From the NCBI RefSeq assembly GCF_007990775.1, contig NZ_BJXB01000019.1, forward strand, positions 1 to 64,000: a DNA stretch of 64,000 bases, written 5' to 3'. Position 1 is the first letter of the stretch. Each line of letters opens with the position of its first letter. Both the position numbers and the translations under genes were made by a program. The notes beneath the pieces are model-generated. The model was not told the DNA's origin, did no database searches, and saw only the letters and a list, made by a program, of their open reading frames with translations. This DNA is from Deinococcus cellulosilyticus NBRC 106333 = KACC 11606. Its GTDB lineage: Bacteria; Deinococcota; Deinococci; Deinococcales; Deinococcaceae. Shown here piece after piece: positions 25,080-33,041 of the stretch.

Positions 25080-25867
25080 GGCGGCATCTGGTTTCCGGCA
25101 TCGCCCTGGCCACCCTGGCCTTCCTGTACCTCCCGATGCTGGCCGTCGCCGTCTACTCGGTGAATCAGGCGAAATATGGCATGGTCTTCACCGGATTCAC
25201 CCTGAACTGGTACAGGCAGCTCATTCAGAACCAGGAGATTCTGGAGGCTGCCAGAAACACCCTGTTCCTGGCGCTGGTTTCCACGCTGATTGCCACGGTG
25301 CTCGGGACCATGCTTGCCATTGCCCTGGAACGCTACCCGTGGGGCAAGCGGGCGCAGAACTTCTTCAGCACCGTGCTCTATCTGCCTGTGGTCACTCCAG
25401 ACATCATTCTGGCTGCCTCACTGGTGGTCGGATTCAGCCTGCTCAGGGTGGTTTTCAGTGGATTTGAACTGGGCATGCCTGCCATGATCATCGGGCATGT
25501 GACGTTTCAGGTGGCTTTTGTGACCCTCGTGGTGCAGGGCCGCATGAAGGCCTTTTCGCGCGATCTGGAAGAAGCGGCCCGCGACCTCTACGCCAGCAAT
25601 GCAGATGTGCTCAGGCGCGTGCTGCTTCCGCTCCTCACCCCCGGAATCGTTGCAGGGGCCATGCTGGCCTTTACCCTCTCCCTTGATGATTTCGTCATCA
25701 GCTTCTTCACCGCAGGACCCGCAAGCACCACCCTTCCCCTTTTCATTTACGCCTCGGTCCGGCGCGGGGTCACCCCCGAGATTCACGCCCTCTCCACCCT
25801 GGTTTTTCTGGTCACGGTCATTCTGGTGCTTGTCGCAGAGCGCCTCTCAAGGAGGAAGTCACAATGA
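25076..25867 (+). CDS. potC: Spermidine/putrescine ABC transporter permease PotC
   Basis: 263 aa second permease, about six transmembrane segments, EAA loop EEAARDLYASNADVLRRVLLP and the conserved SLDDFVISFFTAGP near residue 205 that is characteristic of PotC. It overlaps potB and potD by 4 bp on each side. Confidence 0.93.
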   Translation: MRRHLVSGIALATLAFLYLPMLAVAVYSVNQAKYGMVFTGFTLNWYRQLIQNQEILEAARNTLFLALVSTLIATVLGTMLAIALERYPWGKRAQNFFSTVLYLPVVTPDIILAASLVVGFSLLRVVFSGFELGMPAMIIGHVTFQVAFVTLVVQGRMKAFSRDLEEAARDLYASNADVLRRVLLPLLTPGIVAGAMLAFTLSLDDFVISFFTAGPASTTLPLFIYASVRRGVTPEIHALSTLVFLVTVILVLVAERLSRRKSQ

Positions 25868-26904
25868 AAACTTCAAAATGCTGGATGCTGGGCCTCACGC
25901 TGATCTCGGGAATGGCTTTTGGTGCAGGAAAAGAACTGCGCATCTACAACTGGTCGGAATACATGGACCCACAGATCCTCAAGGACTTTGAGAAGAAAAC
26001 CGGCATCAAGGTGCGCCAGGACCTCTTTGAATCCAACGAGGAGATGGTTGCCAAGCTGCAGGCCGGAGGGGTGAGCCAGTACGACATCATCGTGCCTTCC
26101 AACTTCATTGTGCCCACCCTGATCAACCTGAAACTGGTGCAACCGCTGGACCTCAAGAAAATCCCCAACCTCAAGAACCTCGATCCCAAATTCAAGAAAC
26201 TCCCCTTCGATCCCAACAACAAGTACTCGGTGGCTTACCAGTGGGGCACCATTGGACTGGTCTACAACAAGGATGTGATCAAAAAGCCTCCAACCAGCTG
26301 GGCAGTGATCTTCGATCCCAAACAGGCCAACAAGAAATTCGTGATGTTTGACTCCATCCGCGAGATGATGGCCATTGCACTCGGATACCTCGGACACGAC
26401 ATCAACACCGTGGACCCCAACCAGGTGAAAGCCGCTGGCAAACTCTTGTTCGACACCAAAAAGAACAGCAATTTCCAGGGATTCGATGCGGGCGTGGTGG
26501 GCAAGAACAAGGTGCTGGCAGGCACCGTCACCATGGCCGTGGCCTACAACGGCGACGCGGCCCGCGCCATGAGCGAGAGCCCCAAGATCGGCTATGTGCT
26601 TCCCAAAGAAGGGGGCAGCATCTGGGTGGATTCCCTGATGGTTCCAGCCAAAGCGCCCAACAAGGACGCCGCCATGCAATTCATCAATTACATTCTGGAC
26701 GCCAAGGTGGGAGCGCAGCTCTCCAATTTCATCCAGTACGCCACCCCCAACAAGGCCTCGCTGCCCTACATCAATGCGAAAGACCGCAAAAACCCTGCCA
26801 TCTACCCCACAGAAGCAGAGATCAAAAACCTCAAGTACATCGTTGATCTGGGCAAGAACAACCGCCTCTACGATGAAGTCTGGACCGAGGTCAAGTCGAG
26901 GTGA
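25864..26904 (+). CDS. potD: Periplasmic spermidine/putrescine-binding protein
   Basis: 346 aa. Sec signal peptide of about 20 residues without a lipobox cysteine, so the protein is probably free in the periplasm-like space. ELRIYNWSEYMDPQILKDFEKKTGIKV, SQYDIIVPSNF and VAYQWGTIGLVYN match PotD/PotF. The exact polyamine cannot be told from the sequence. Last of the four overlapping pot genes; a heptamer-repeat hairpin element follows. Confidence 0.92.
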   Translation: MKTSKCWMLGLTLISGMAFGAGKELRIYNWSEYMDPQILKDFEKKTGIKVRQDLFESNEEMVAKLQAGGVSQYDIIVPSNFIVPTLINLKLVQPLDLKKIPNLKNLDPKFKKLPFDPNNKYSVAYQWGTIGLVYNKDVIKKPPTSWAVIFDPKQANKKFVMFDSIREMMAIALGYLGHDINTVDPNQVKAAGKLLFDTKKNSNFQGFDAGVVGKNKVLAGTVTMAVAYNGDAARAMSESPKIGYVLPKEGGSIWVDSLMVPAKAPNKDAAMQFINYILDAKVGAQLSNFIQYATPNKASLPYINAKDRKNPAIYPTEAEIKNLKYIVDLGKNNRLYDEVWTEVKSR

Positions 26905-26979
26905 CATGCTTCCGCTGACTGCGTGCATTCCACCTCCGGTATGGAGTGAGTTGACCGTTCACTGAAGCATGGCGGTGAT

Positions 26980-27106
26980 GCCGAGGGCCAAGAGCCGAGG
27001 GCCGAGGGCATGACGAACAGCCTTTGCTTCAGCAACAACCTGAATCCGTGGGTCTGGGCGAGGGCTTTTCTGGCTCTCGGCCCTCGGCCCTCGGCCCTCG
27101 GCCCTC
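26980..27106. repeat. Heptamer-repeat hairpin element, copy 1
   Basis: Left arm 26980-27009 (GCCGAGGGC-type units) and right arm 27072-27106 (tandem CTCGGCC, 7-bp period) are largely complementary and enclose a loop of about 62 nt. It lies between potD and the second aminotransferase gene and ends 12 bp before that ATG. The copy at 44272-44402 has the same design. Possible attenuator or mRNA stabiliser. Confidence 0.75.
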
Positions 27107-27118
27107 AAGGAGACATCC

Positions 27119-28474
27119 ATGCCCCACATCCAGCTCAACACCCCCATCCCAGGCCCGAAAAGCACAGAAATCATGAAACGCCGCATGGAGGCCGTCTCCA
27201 ATGCCCTCGGTCAGGCCATGCCCATCTCGGTGAAACGGGCAAAAGGTTCACTGGTCGAAGATGTCGATGGGAATGTCCTGATTGACCTTGCCGGGGGGAT
27301 TGGCACCCTCGGGGTGGGCCATGCACCTGATTTTGTGGTGAAAGCCATCCAGGAGCAGGCAGAAAACCTGGTTCACATGTGCTCCATCGTGGCCACCTAT
27401 GAGCCTTATGTGGAGCTCTGTGAGGAACTGAACCGCATCACCCCCGGAGACTTCAAAAAGAAAACCCTGCTGGCCAACGGTGGCTCTGAAGCCGTGGAAA
27501 ACGCTGTGAAGTTTGCCCGCAGGTACACCGGACGCCAGGGGGTGATTGTTTTTGAAGGGGCCTACCACGGACGCACCAACCTGACCATGAGCATGACCAG
27601 CAAATACGCCCTGTTCAAAAAGGGATTTGGTCCATTCGCCTCGGAAATTTACCGTGTGCCTGCCCCCAGCTTCTACCGTGTTCCAAAAGGCATGACGCAG
27701 GAAGCCTACCTGGAGTGGTGCTGCAACAATCTGGAGCATGCCCTGATCTCCCATGTGGATGGGAGTGCTCTGGCTGCGATTGTCATTGAGCCTGTGCTCG
27801 GAGAGGGGGGCTTCATCCCGATGCCTGAACCCTTCCTGCGCAAAATCCGCGAAATCTGCACCCGTGAAGGGGCTGTGATGATCGCCGATGAGATCCAGTC
27901 TGGCTCTGGCCGCACTGGAAAACTCTATGCCATTGAGCATTCTGGGGTGGTTCCTGATCTCATCATCAGTGCCAAGAGCCTGGGTGGAGGAATGCCCATC
28001 AGTGCCGTGACGGGACGTGCAGAGATCATTGATGCACCGCACACCGGAGGGGTGGGCAGCACCTACGGGGGCAATCCGGTGGCCTGTGCTGCAGCCCTGG
28101 CCGCCATAAGGCACATCAACACGCCAGAAGTGCTGTCTCAGGCCGCCAGGGTGGAGCGTGTGGTCCGGGAGGTCTTTGAGCCTTTAAAAGGCAAAGTGGC
28201 TGCCCTGGGTGATGTGCGTGGGGTCGGGGCCATGATGGCCGTTGAGTTTGTCAAAGACCACGATACGCTGGAGCCCTGGTCGGACTTCGTGATGGAAGTG
28301 GTGAAACGCAGCCTGCAACGGGGTGTCATTGTGATCCGGGCTGGCCTGTACACCAATTGCATCCGCTTCCTGCCTCAGCTTGACATTCCTGAAGACCAGC
28401 TTCGTGAAGCCCTGCAGGTGGTCGCAGAAGTGGTGCAGCAGGTGGACCAGGACCTGGGGGTGGTCCGTGCCTGA
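27119..28474 (+). CDS. gabT: Class III aminotransferase (GABA type), copy 2
   Basis: 451 aa PLP enzyme of the same family as the gene at 21848 but clearly diverged. Shared signatures: GGSEAVENAVKFAR, YHGRTNLTMSMT, EPVLGEGGFIPMPEPFL, IADEIQSGSGRTG and SAKSLGGGMPISA with the PLP lysine. AAGGAGA precedes the ATG. Two such enzymes in one locus suggest one deaminates a diamine (putrescine or a relative) and the other GABA; which is which cannot be decided here. The stop overlaps the GNAT gene. Confidence 0.87.
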   Translation: MPHIQLNTPIPGPKSTEIMKRRMEAVSNALGQAMPISVKRAKGSLVEDVDGNVLIDLAGGIGTLGVGHAPDFVVKAIQEQAENLVHMCSIVATYEPYVELCEELNRITPGDFKKKTLLANGGSEAVENAVKFARRYTGRQGVIVFEGAYHGRTNLTMSMTSKYALFKKGFGPFASEIYRVPAPSFYRVPKGMTQEAYLEWCCNNLEHALISHVDGSALAAIVIEPVLGEGGFIPMPEPFLRKIREICTREGAVMIADEIQSGSGRTGKLYAIEHSGVVPDLIISAKSLGGGMPISAVTGRAEIIDAPHTGGVGSTYGGNPVACAAALAAIRHINTPEVLSQAARVERVVREVFEPLKGKVAALGDVRGVGAMMAVEFVKDHDTLEPWSDFVMEVVKRSLQRGVIVIRAGLYTNCIRFLPQLDIPEDQLREALQVVAEVVQQVDQDLGVVRA

Positions 28475-29099
28475 GCGTTTTCGGGTGGTGCAGTCCACCC
28501 CGGACATGGCGCACAGGCTCGCTGAAATCCAGCGGGCCTGCTTCCCCGACCTTGCCGAAGGGGAACTGATGCGGGCAGAGCACTACCTCTCCCACCAGAA
28601 GGTCTTTCCGGAAGGTCAGCATGCCGTTCTGGATGAAGAGACTGGACAGGTTGCAGCATCAAGCAGTGACCTCAGGATGAATGTGGATTTCGAGCACTTT
28701 GAGCACCGCTACATGGACGCTGTGGACAACAATTACCTCACCAATCACAACCCGGCAGGGGAGTGGCTGTATGGGGCAGACATTGCCGTGCATCCAGAGT
28801 ACAGAGGTCATGGTCTGAGCACACTCCTGTACAACGCCAGGCACGATCTGATCCGCAGGCTGGGTTTAAAGGGTCATGTGGCTGGAGCGATGCCCAAAGG
28901 CTACCACTTGCATCCAGATTTGAGCATCGAAGAATATGTACAGAAAGTCGTGGCAGGCGAACTCAGAGATCCGGTGCTCAGTGTGCAATTGAAAAGGGGC
29001 TATCAGGTGCATGGCATCATTCCGGATTATCTGGAAGACCCGAGCTGTGGACATTACGGGGTGTTCATCGTCTGGCACAACCCTGAGGTGTCCCAATGA
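28467..29099 (+). CDS. GNAT-family N-acetyltransferase
   Basis: 210 aa. The acetyl-CoA loop is visible in IAVHPEYRGHGLSTLLYNARHDLIRRLG (about residues 100-127), with the R/Q-x-x-G-x-A/G pattern as RGHGL. It starts with GTG 8 bp inside the preceding gene, with GGGGGTGG upstream; the longer frame from 28380 lies within gabT. Acceptor unknown; in this context a polyamine or an intermediate of its catabolism is a reasonable guess. Overlaps the amidohydrolase by 4 bp. Confidence 0.78.
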   Translation: MPERFRVVQSTPDMAHRLAEIQRACFPDLAEGELMRAEHYLSHQKVFPEGQHAVLDEETGQVAASSSDLRMNVDFEHFEHRYMDAVDNNYLTNHNPAGEWLYGADIAVHPEYRGHGLSTLLYNARHDLIRRLGLKGHVAGAMPKGYHLHPDLSIEEYVQKVVAGELRDPVLSVQLKRGYQVHGIIPDYLEDPSCGHYGVFIVWHNPEVSQ

Positions 29100-30586
29100 G
29101 CACCCTGTACCGCAATGCCAACATCTGGGGCAGTGAAGCCACCTCCATTCTGGTGCGAGATGGGACCATTGAAGCCATAGGGTGGGAAGGAGCAGCAGAT
29201 CAGGTGATCGACCTGCAGGGTGCCCACCTGCTTCCTGGTTTCAATGATGCCCATGTTCACATCTGGAAAGTGGGCCAGCTTCGCACAACCACCCTGGACC
29301 TCAGGGGCATTCAGACCCTGCCCGATCTTTTTGACCTCATCAGGGACAGGTTGCAGACCCTGAAGCCTGGAGAGTGGCTGTATGCCAGAGGCTGGAATGA
29401 GGCGAACCTGCAGGAAAAACGGCCACCACTGCGCACAGAGCTGGATCAGATCGCACCAGAGAACCCAATCCTGCTCACCCGCACCTGTGCCCACATTCAT
29501 GCTGCAAATTCTCTGGCCTTTGAGCTTGCTGGAATCCATGCGGAAACCCCCAGTCCTCCTGGAGGTGAGGTGCACTTCGAGAAAGGCTTGCTGCTCGAAA
29601 CGGCCCTCGGCCTCATCCAGAAAGCCATGCCAAGGCCTACCGTGCAGGACTACGAACGCTGGGTCCTGGCCGGGTGCGAACACCTGCGGGACCAGGGCTG
29701 CACCCACGCCACCGATCCAGCAGTTGACCCCCCACTCCTGCAGGCTTACATCAACCTGGCAGAGCGGGGTGAGCTGCCCATCCGGGTGAATGTCCTGTAC
29801 ATTCGCAGGCCTGATGGAGGCAAGGAAACCTACCCCCTGCCTGAGCCACATGAGCACCCTTACCTGCGTGTGAAGTCCGTCAAGTTCTTTGCAGACGGCG
29901 GTCTTTCTGGAGCCACGGCAGCGCTCAGCGTTCCCTACCAGAACACCCCTGAGCCATCCCAGGGGGTCTTGCGTTTTGACACCGATGAACTTTATGAGCT
30001 CATGCTCGAAGCCCATCTGGCAGGGTTTCAGATTGGCACGCACGCCATTGGAGACCGGACCCTTACACAGGTCCTTGGCATCTACCAGAGGCTGTACACA
30101 GAGCATCCCAGCAATGTGCGCCACCGCATCGAGCATTTCGGTCTTCCTGACCCACAACACCTGAATCTCGCCCATGAACTGGGGATCATTGTGGTGCCCC
30201 AGGCGATCTTCCTCAGGGAATTGCGGGTCAACTTTGAGCGTTACCTCCCTGAAAGTTTCAAAGCCAGATGTTATAACCTCAGGCAGATGCTGGATGCCGG
30301 ACTCACTGTGGCCCTGTCGAGTGACGGTCCGGTGGTGAAAGAACTCCGGGTGCTAGAAGGCATCCAGGCCGCCATACATGAAGGCATAAGGCCAGAGAAC
30401 AACCTCACCCTTGAAGAAGCTGTGGAAGCCTACACCCTTGGAGGGGCGAAAGCCCAGCAGCAAGAACACCTGTACGGAGACCTCACTCCAGGCAAGAAGG
30501 CAGATTTTGTGCTGCTCAGCCACTCCCCTGATGATCCGCAGGCCCGCATTCTCAGAACCATCCTTGCAGAGGAGCACCCATCATGA
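29096..30586 (+). CDS. Amidohydrolase (YtcJ-like)
   Basis: 496 aa metal-dependent hydrolase of the amidohydrolase_3 group. Metal-binding elements are GFNDAHVHI (HxH), HAIGDRT, HRIEHFG and SSDGPV; the C-terminus has the usual PGKKADFVLLS. These enzymes hydrolyse amides or related C-N bonds; the substrate here could be an N-acyl amine or a gamma-glutamyl or acetylated polyamine (inference). It overlaps the GNAT gene at its start and the dehydrogenase at its end by 4 bp each. Confidence 0.85.
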   Translation: MSTLYRNANIWGSEATSILVRDGTIEAIGWEGAADQVIDLQGAHLLPGFNDAHVHIWKVGQLRTTTLDLRGIQTLPDLFDLIRDRLQTLKPGEWLYARGWNEANLQEKRPPLRTELDQIAPENPILLTRTCAHIHAANSLAFELAGIHAETPSPPGGEVHFEKGLLLETALGLIQKAMPRPTVQDYERWVLAGCEHLRDQGCTHATDPAVDPPLLQAYINLAERGELPIRVNVLYIRRPDGGKETYPLPEPHEHPYLRVKSVKFFADGGLSGATAALSVPYQNTPEPSQGVLRFDTDELYELMLEAHLAGFQIGTHAIGDRTLTQVLGIYQRLYTEHPSNVRHRIEHFGLPDPQHLNLAHELGIIVVPQAIFLRELRVNFERYLPESFKARCYNLRQMLDAGLTVALSSDGPVVKELRVLEGIQAAIHEGIRPENNLTLEEAVEAYTLGGAKAQQQEHLYGDLTPGKKADFVLLSHSPDDPQARILRTILAEEHPS

Positions 30587-32031
30587 CCACCCAGGTACTG
30601 GATTACCCCACCCAGGCTTACATCAACGGACAGTGGACCTCCACTGGACGCACCTTCACCATCACCAACCCGGCCACTGCAGAAAAACTCTTTGAAGTGA
30701 CCGACTGTGGTGCACCCCAGGCAGAGGCTGCACTCCAAGCCGCTCTGGAAGCACAGAAGACCTGGAGGAAAGTGAACCCCTTCGAACGAGGACGCATCAT
30801 TGCAAAGTGGGCCGCCCTGATGCACGAGAACAGTGAAAAACTCGCTCGCATCATGACCCTGGAGATGGGCAAACCCATCATCGAAACCAGAGGTGAGGTC
30901 AAGTACGCTGCCAGTTTTGCGGAGTGGTACGCCGAAGAAGGCAAGCGTTACGCAGGGGAGATGCTGCACATGCCTTTCGACCACAAGCGGGCCATGGTGC
31001 GCTATGACCCGGTGGGCGTGTGCTATGCCGTCACCCCCTGGAATTTCCCTGCTGGCATGGTCACCCGAAAAGTGGCACCAGCCCTGGCCGCAGGTTGCGT
31101 GATGGTCCTCAAACCCGCAGAACAGAGCCCGGTCACAGCCCTTTATCTGGCTGAACTCTGGGAGCAGGCCGGAGGTCCAGAAGGCACCTTCCAGGTTCTG
31201 CCCTCACTGGACCCAGTGCCGGTCAGCAAACCTTTCATCGACAGTGCAGACTGCCGCAAGATCACCTTCACCGGAAGCACCGAGGTCGGGCGTATCCTCT
31301 TCACCCAGGCTGCGCAGACCCTCAAACGCATCTCCTTTGAGCTTGGGGGACACGCGCCTTTCATCATCTTCCCCGATGCAGACCTCGATCTGGCCGTCAA
31401 GGAAGTGATGCTGGCAAAATACCGCAATGCGGGGCAGACCTGCGTGTGCGTGAACCGCCTGTACGTGCACGAGGACATTGCAGAGGCCTTCACAGCAAAA
31501 CTGGTGGAGAAAGTGAAAACCCTCAAGGTGGGCAACCCCATCGAGCAGACCACCAGCATCGGGCCACTGGTGGAAGAACAGGGCCTCAGAAAAGTGGAGC
31601 GCCACGTTCAGGATGCTGTAGAAAAAGGCGCGACGCTGGACTTTGGAGGGGAAAGTCTGGGTGGACTGTTCTACTCCCCCACCGTGCTCTCCAACGTCAC
31701 CTCAGACATGCTGATCATGAACGAAGAGACTTTTGGACCCGTGGCCGCCATCACCACCTTCAAAACCACCGAGGAGGCCATCGAACTTGCCAACAACACC
31801 CCCTTTGGTCTTGCCGCCTACCTGTGGACCAAAGACATTGCCACAGGCTTCAAGGTCTCAGAAGCCCTGGAATACGGCATTGTTGGCGTGAACGATGGTG
31901 TCCCGAGCGCTGCAAGCCCTCACGTTCCCTTCGGAGGCATGAAGTTCTCGGGGGTCGGACGTGAAGGGGGGCACTGGGGCCTGATGGAGTACCTGGAGCC
32001 CAAACTGGTCAGTTACGGCCTCTATGACTGA
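30583..32031 (+). CDS. gabD: NAD(P)-dependent succinate-semialdehyde dehydrogenase
   Basis: 482 aa aldehyde dehydrogenase. The catalytic Cys287 lies in AGQTCVCVNR, the general base in FELGGHAPF, and FTGSTEVGR and TPWNFPAGM are standard. With two GABA-type aminotransferases upstream, oxidation of succinic semialdehyde to succinate is the likely reaction; the same enzyme could also oxidise 4-aminobutanal. Last gene of the locus. Confidence 0.88.
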   Translation: MTTQVLDYPTQAYINGQWTSTGRTFTITNPATAEKLFEVTDCGAPQAEAALQAALEAQKTWRKVNPFERGRIIAKWAALMHENSEKLARIMTLEMGKPIIETRGEVKYAASFAEWYAEEGKRYAGEMLHMPFDHKRAMVRYDPVGVCYAVTPWNFPAGMVTRKVAPALAAGCVMVLKPAEQSPVTALYLAELWEQAGGPEGTFQVLPSLDPVPVSKPFIDSADCRKITFTGSTEVGRILFTQAAQTLKRISFELGGHAPFIIFPDADLDLAVKEVMLAKYRNAGQTCVCVNRLYVHEDIAEAFTAKLVEKVKTLKVGNPIEQTTSIGPLVEEQGLRKVERHVQDAVEKGATLDFGGESLGGLFYSPTVLSNVTSDMLIMNEETFGPVAAITTFKTTEEAIELANNTPFGLAAYLWTKDIATGFKVSEALEYGIVGVNDGVPSAASPHVPFGGMKFSGVGREGGHWGLMEYLEPKLVSYGLYD

Positions 32032-32054
32032 TTGACCTGCCACACAAAACCAAA

Positions 32055-32084
32055 AAGGCGTTCCCCCCGACCAGGGAACGCCTT
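32055..32084. terminator. Bidirectional terminator hairpin
   Basis: Stem AAGGCGTTCCC/GGGAACGCCTT (32055-32065, 32074-32084). The minus-strand reading ends in TTTTT and serves the phospholipase gene; the plus-strand tail is weaker. Confidence 0.75.
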
Positions 32085-32114
32085 CCATTTGCTGTTGAGG
32101 TGTGCTCTCTATTC

Positions 32115-32717
32115 TCAGTAGTAGTGGTACCAGCCAGCGGCACGCACGGCTGCATGGTACGCCTCGGCGCTCTTGTTGCAGGCGTAACGCAGGGGGTTGT
32201 ACCAGGCGTAGTTGCTGGAGCAGATGGAGAGCATGTTGCTGTAGAACTTCGAGTCGATTTTCAGGCGGTTCCACTCATTGGCCATGCCGAACTTCCGGTA
32301 ATTGCGGTAACCAAAGTCATGCTGGTTGCAGGCATTGCGGAAGCGGCTGTTGGCATCTCCGAAAATGGTGGAGACCCAGCCAGGCGCAGAGCATCCATCC
32401 CGGCCCCAGTTGAATTGGGGGTAAGATCCACGTCTGCTGTAGTAGGAGTTGTAGTTGGACATGCTGCCCAGGGCAATGGAGACCATCAGGGCATTCTGGG
32501 GTTCAATGGCAATCTGTCCATCTGCCTCTGCGGACTGTTTGAGGGCTTCACGGAAGCTCTGGGCCACCTCGGGCTGGTTGGCCTCCAGTTCCTGCAACAG
32601 GGCCTGGTCTTCTGCGCTGATGCCGCTCTGGATGTCGGCGCCAGGCACCTGGGTGCTGGAACAGGCCGCGAGGGTCAGGGTGAGCAGGGCTGCGGGAAGA
32701 ATCATTTTCAGGTTCAT
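32115..32717 (-). CDS. Lipoprotein with prokaryotic phospholipase A2 domain
   Basis: 200 aa. Lipobox LAAC (Cys19). The C-terminal half carries the bacterial PLA2 signature: FNWGRDGCSAP for calcium binding and ACNQHDFGYRNY with the catalytic pair His133/Asp134, plus cysteines for disulfides (for example Cys109 and Cys130). Enzymes of this fold cleave the sn-2 ester of phospholipids. The residues between the signal and the domain are predicted helical. AGGAGG lies just upstream of the ATG. A single-gene transcript. Confidence 0.85.
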   Translation of the reverse strand: MNLKMILPAALLTLTLAACSSTQVPGADIQSGISAEDQALLQELEANQPEVAQSFREALKQSAEADGQIAIEPQNALMVSIALGSMSNYNSYYSRRGSYPQFNWGRDGCSAPGWVSTIFGDANSRFRNACNQHDFGYRNYRKFGMANEWNRLKIDSKFYSNMLSICSSNYAWYNPLRYACNKSAEAYHAAVRAAGWYHYY

Positions 32718-33041
32718 GTGCGCCTCCTAATGCAGTGGTGTGGAATCTGGGGAAGAGAAAGACGGTGACTGTGCCCCTTTGCCTTTCACTGGGATCATGA
32801 TAGCCAGGGGCTGTAGAATGGGCGTAAATCGAAAAATGGTGTCTGGAAAGGCGGGAATACGCATTTCTTGGCTGGGCTTCAGGTGTGCAGGGGAATTCCC
32901 TTAATCCAGAGGCTGCTGCCTTTTTTGTTAAACTGGGTCAAGAAGCAGTGCAAGTTCGCTGATCACTGGTGCTGAGAGCATCAGCAGTTGTCTTTTGCCG
33001 TTTCACAACAGCAGAAACAGCGATGACCTGCCTTCTGGACG
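32718..33041. other. Divergent intergenic region
   Basis: 324 bp between the phospholipase gene (minus) and the large regulator (plus). It must hold both promoters, but I see no consensus -35/-10 pair, repeat or small gene that I can defend. Confidence 0.5.
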
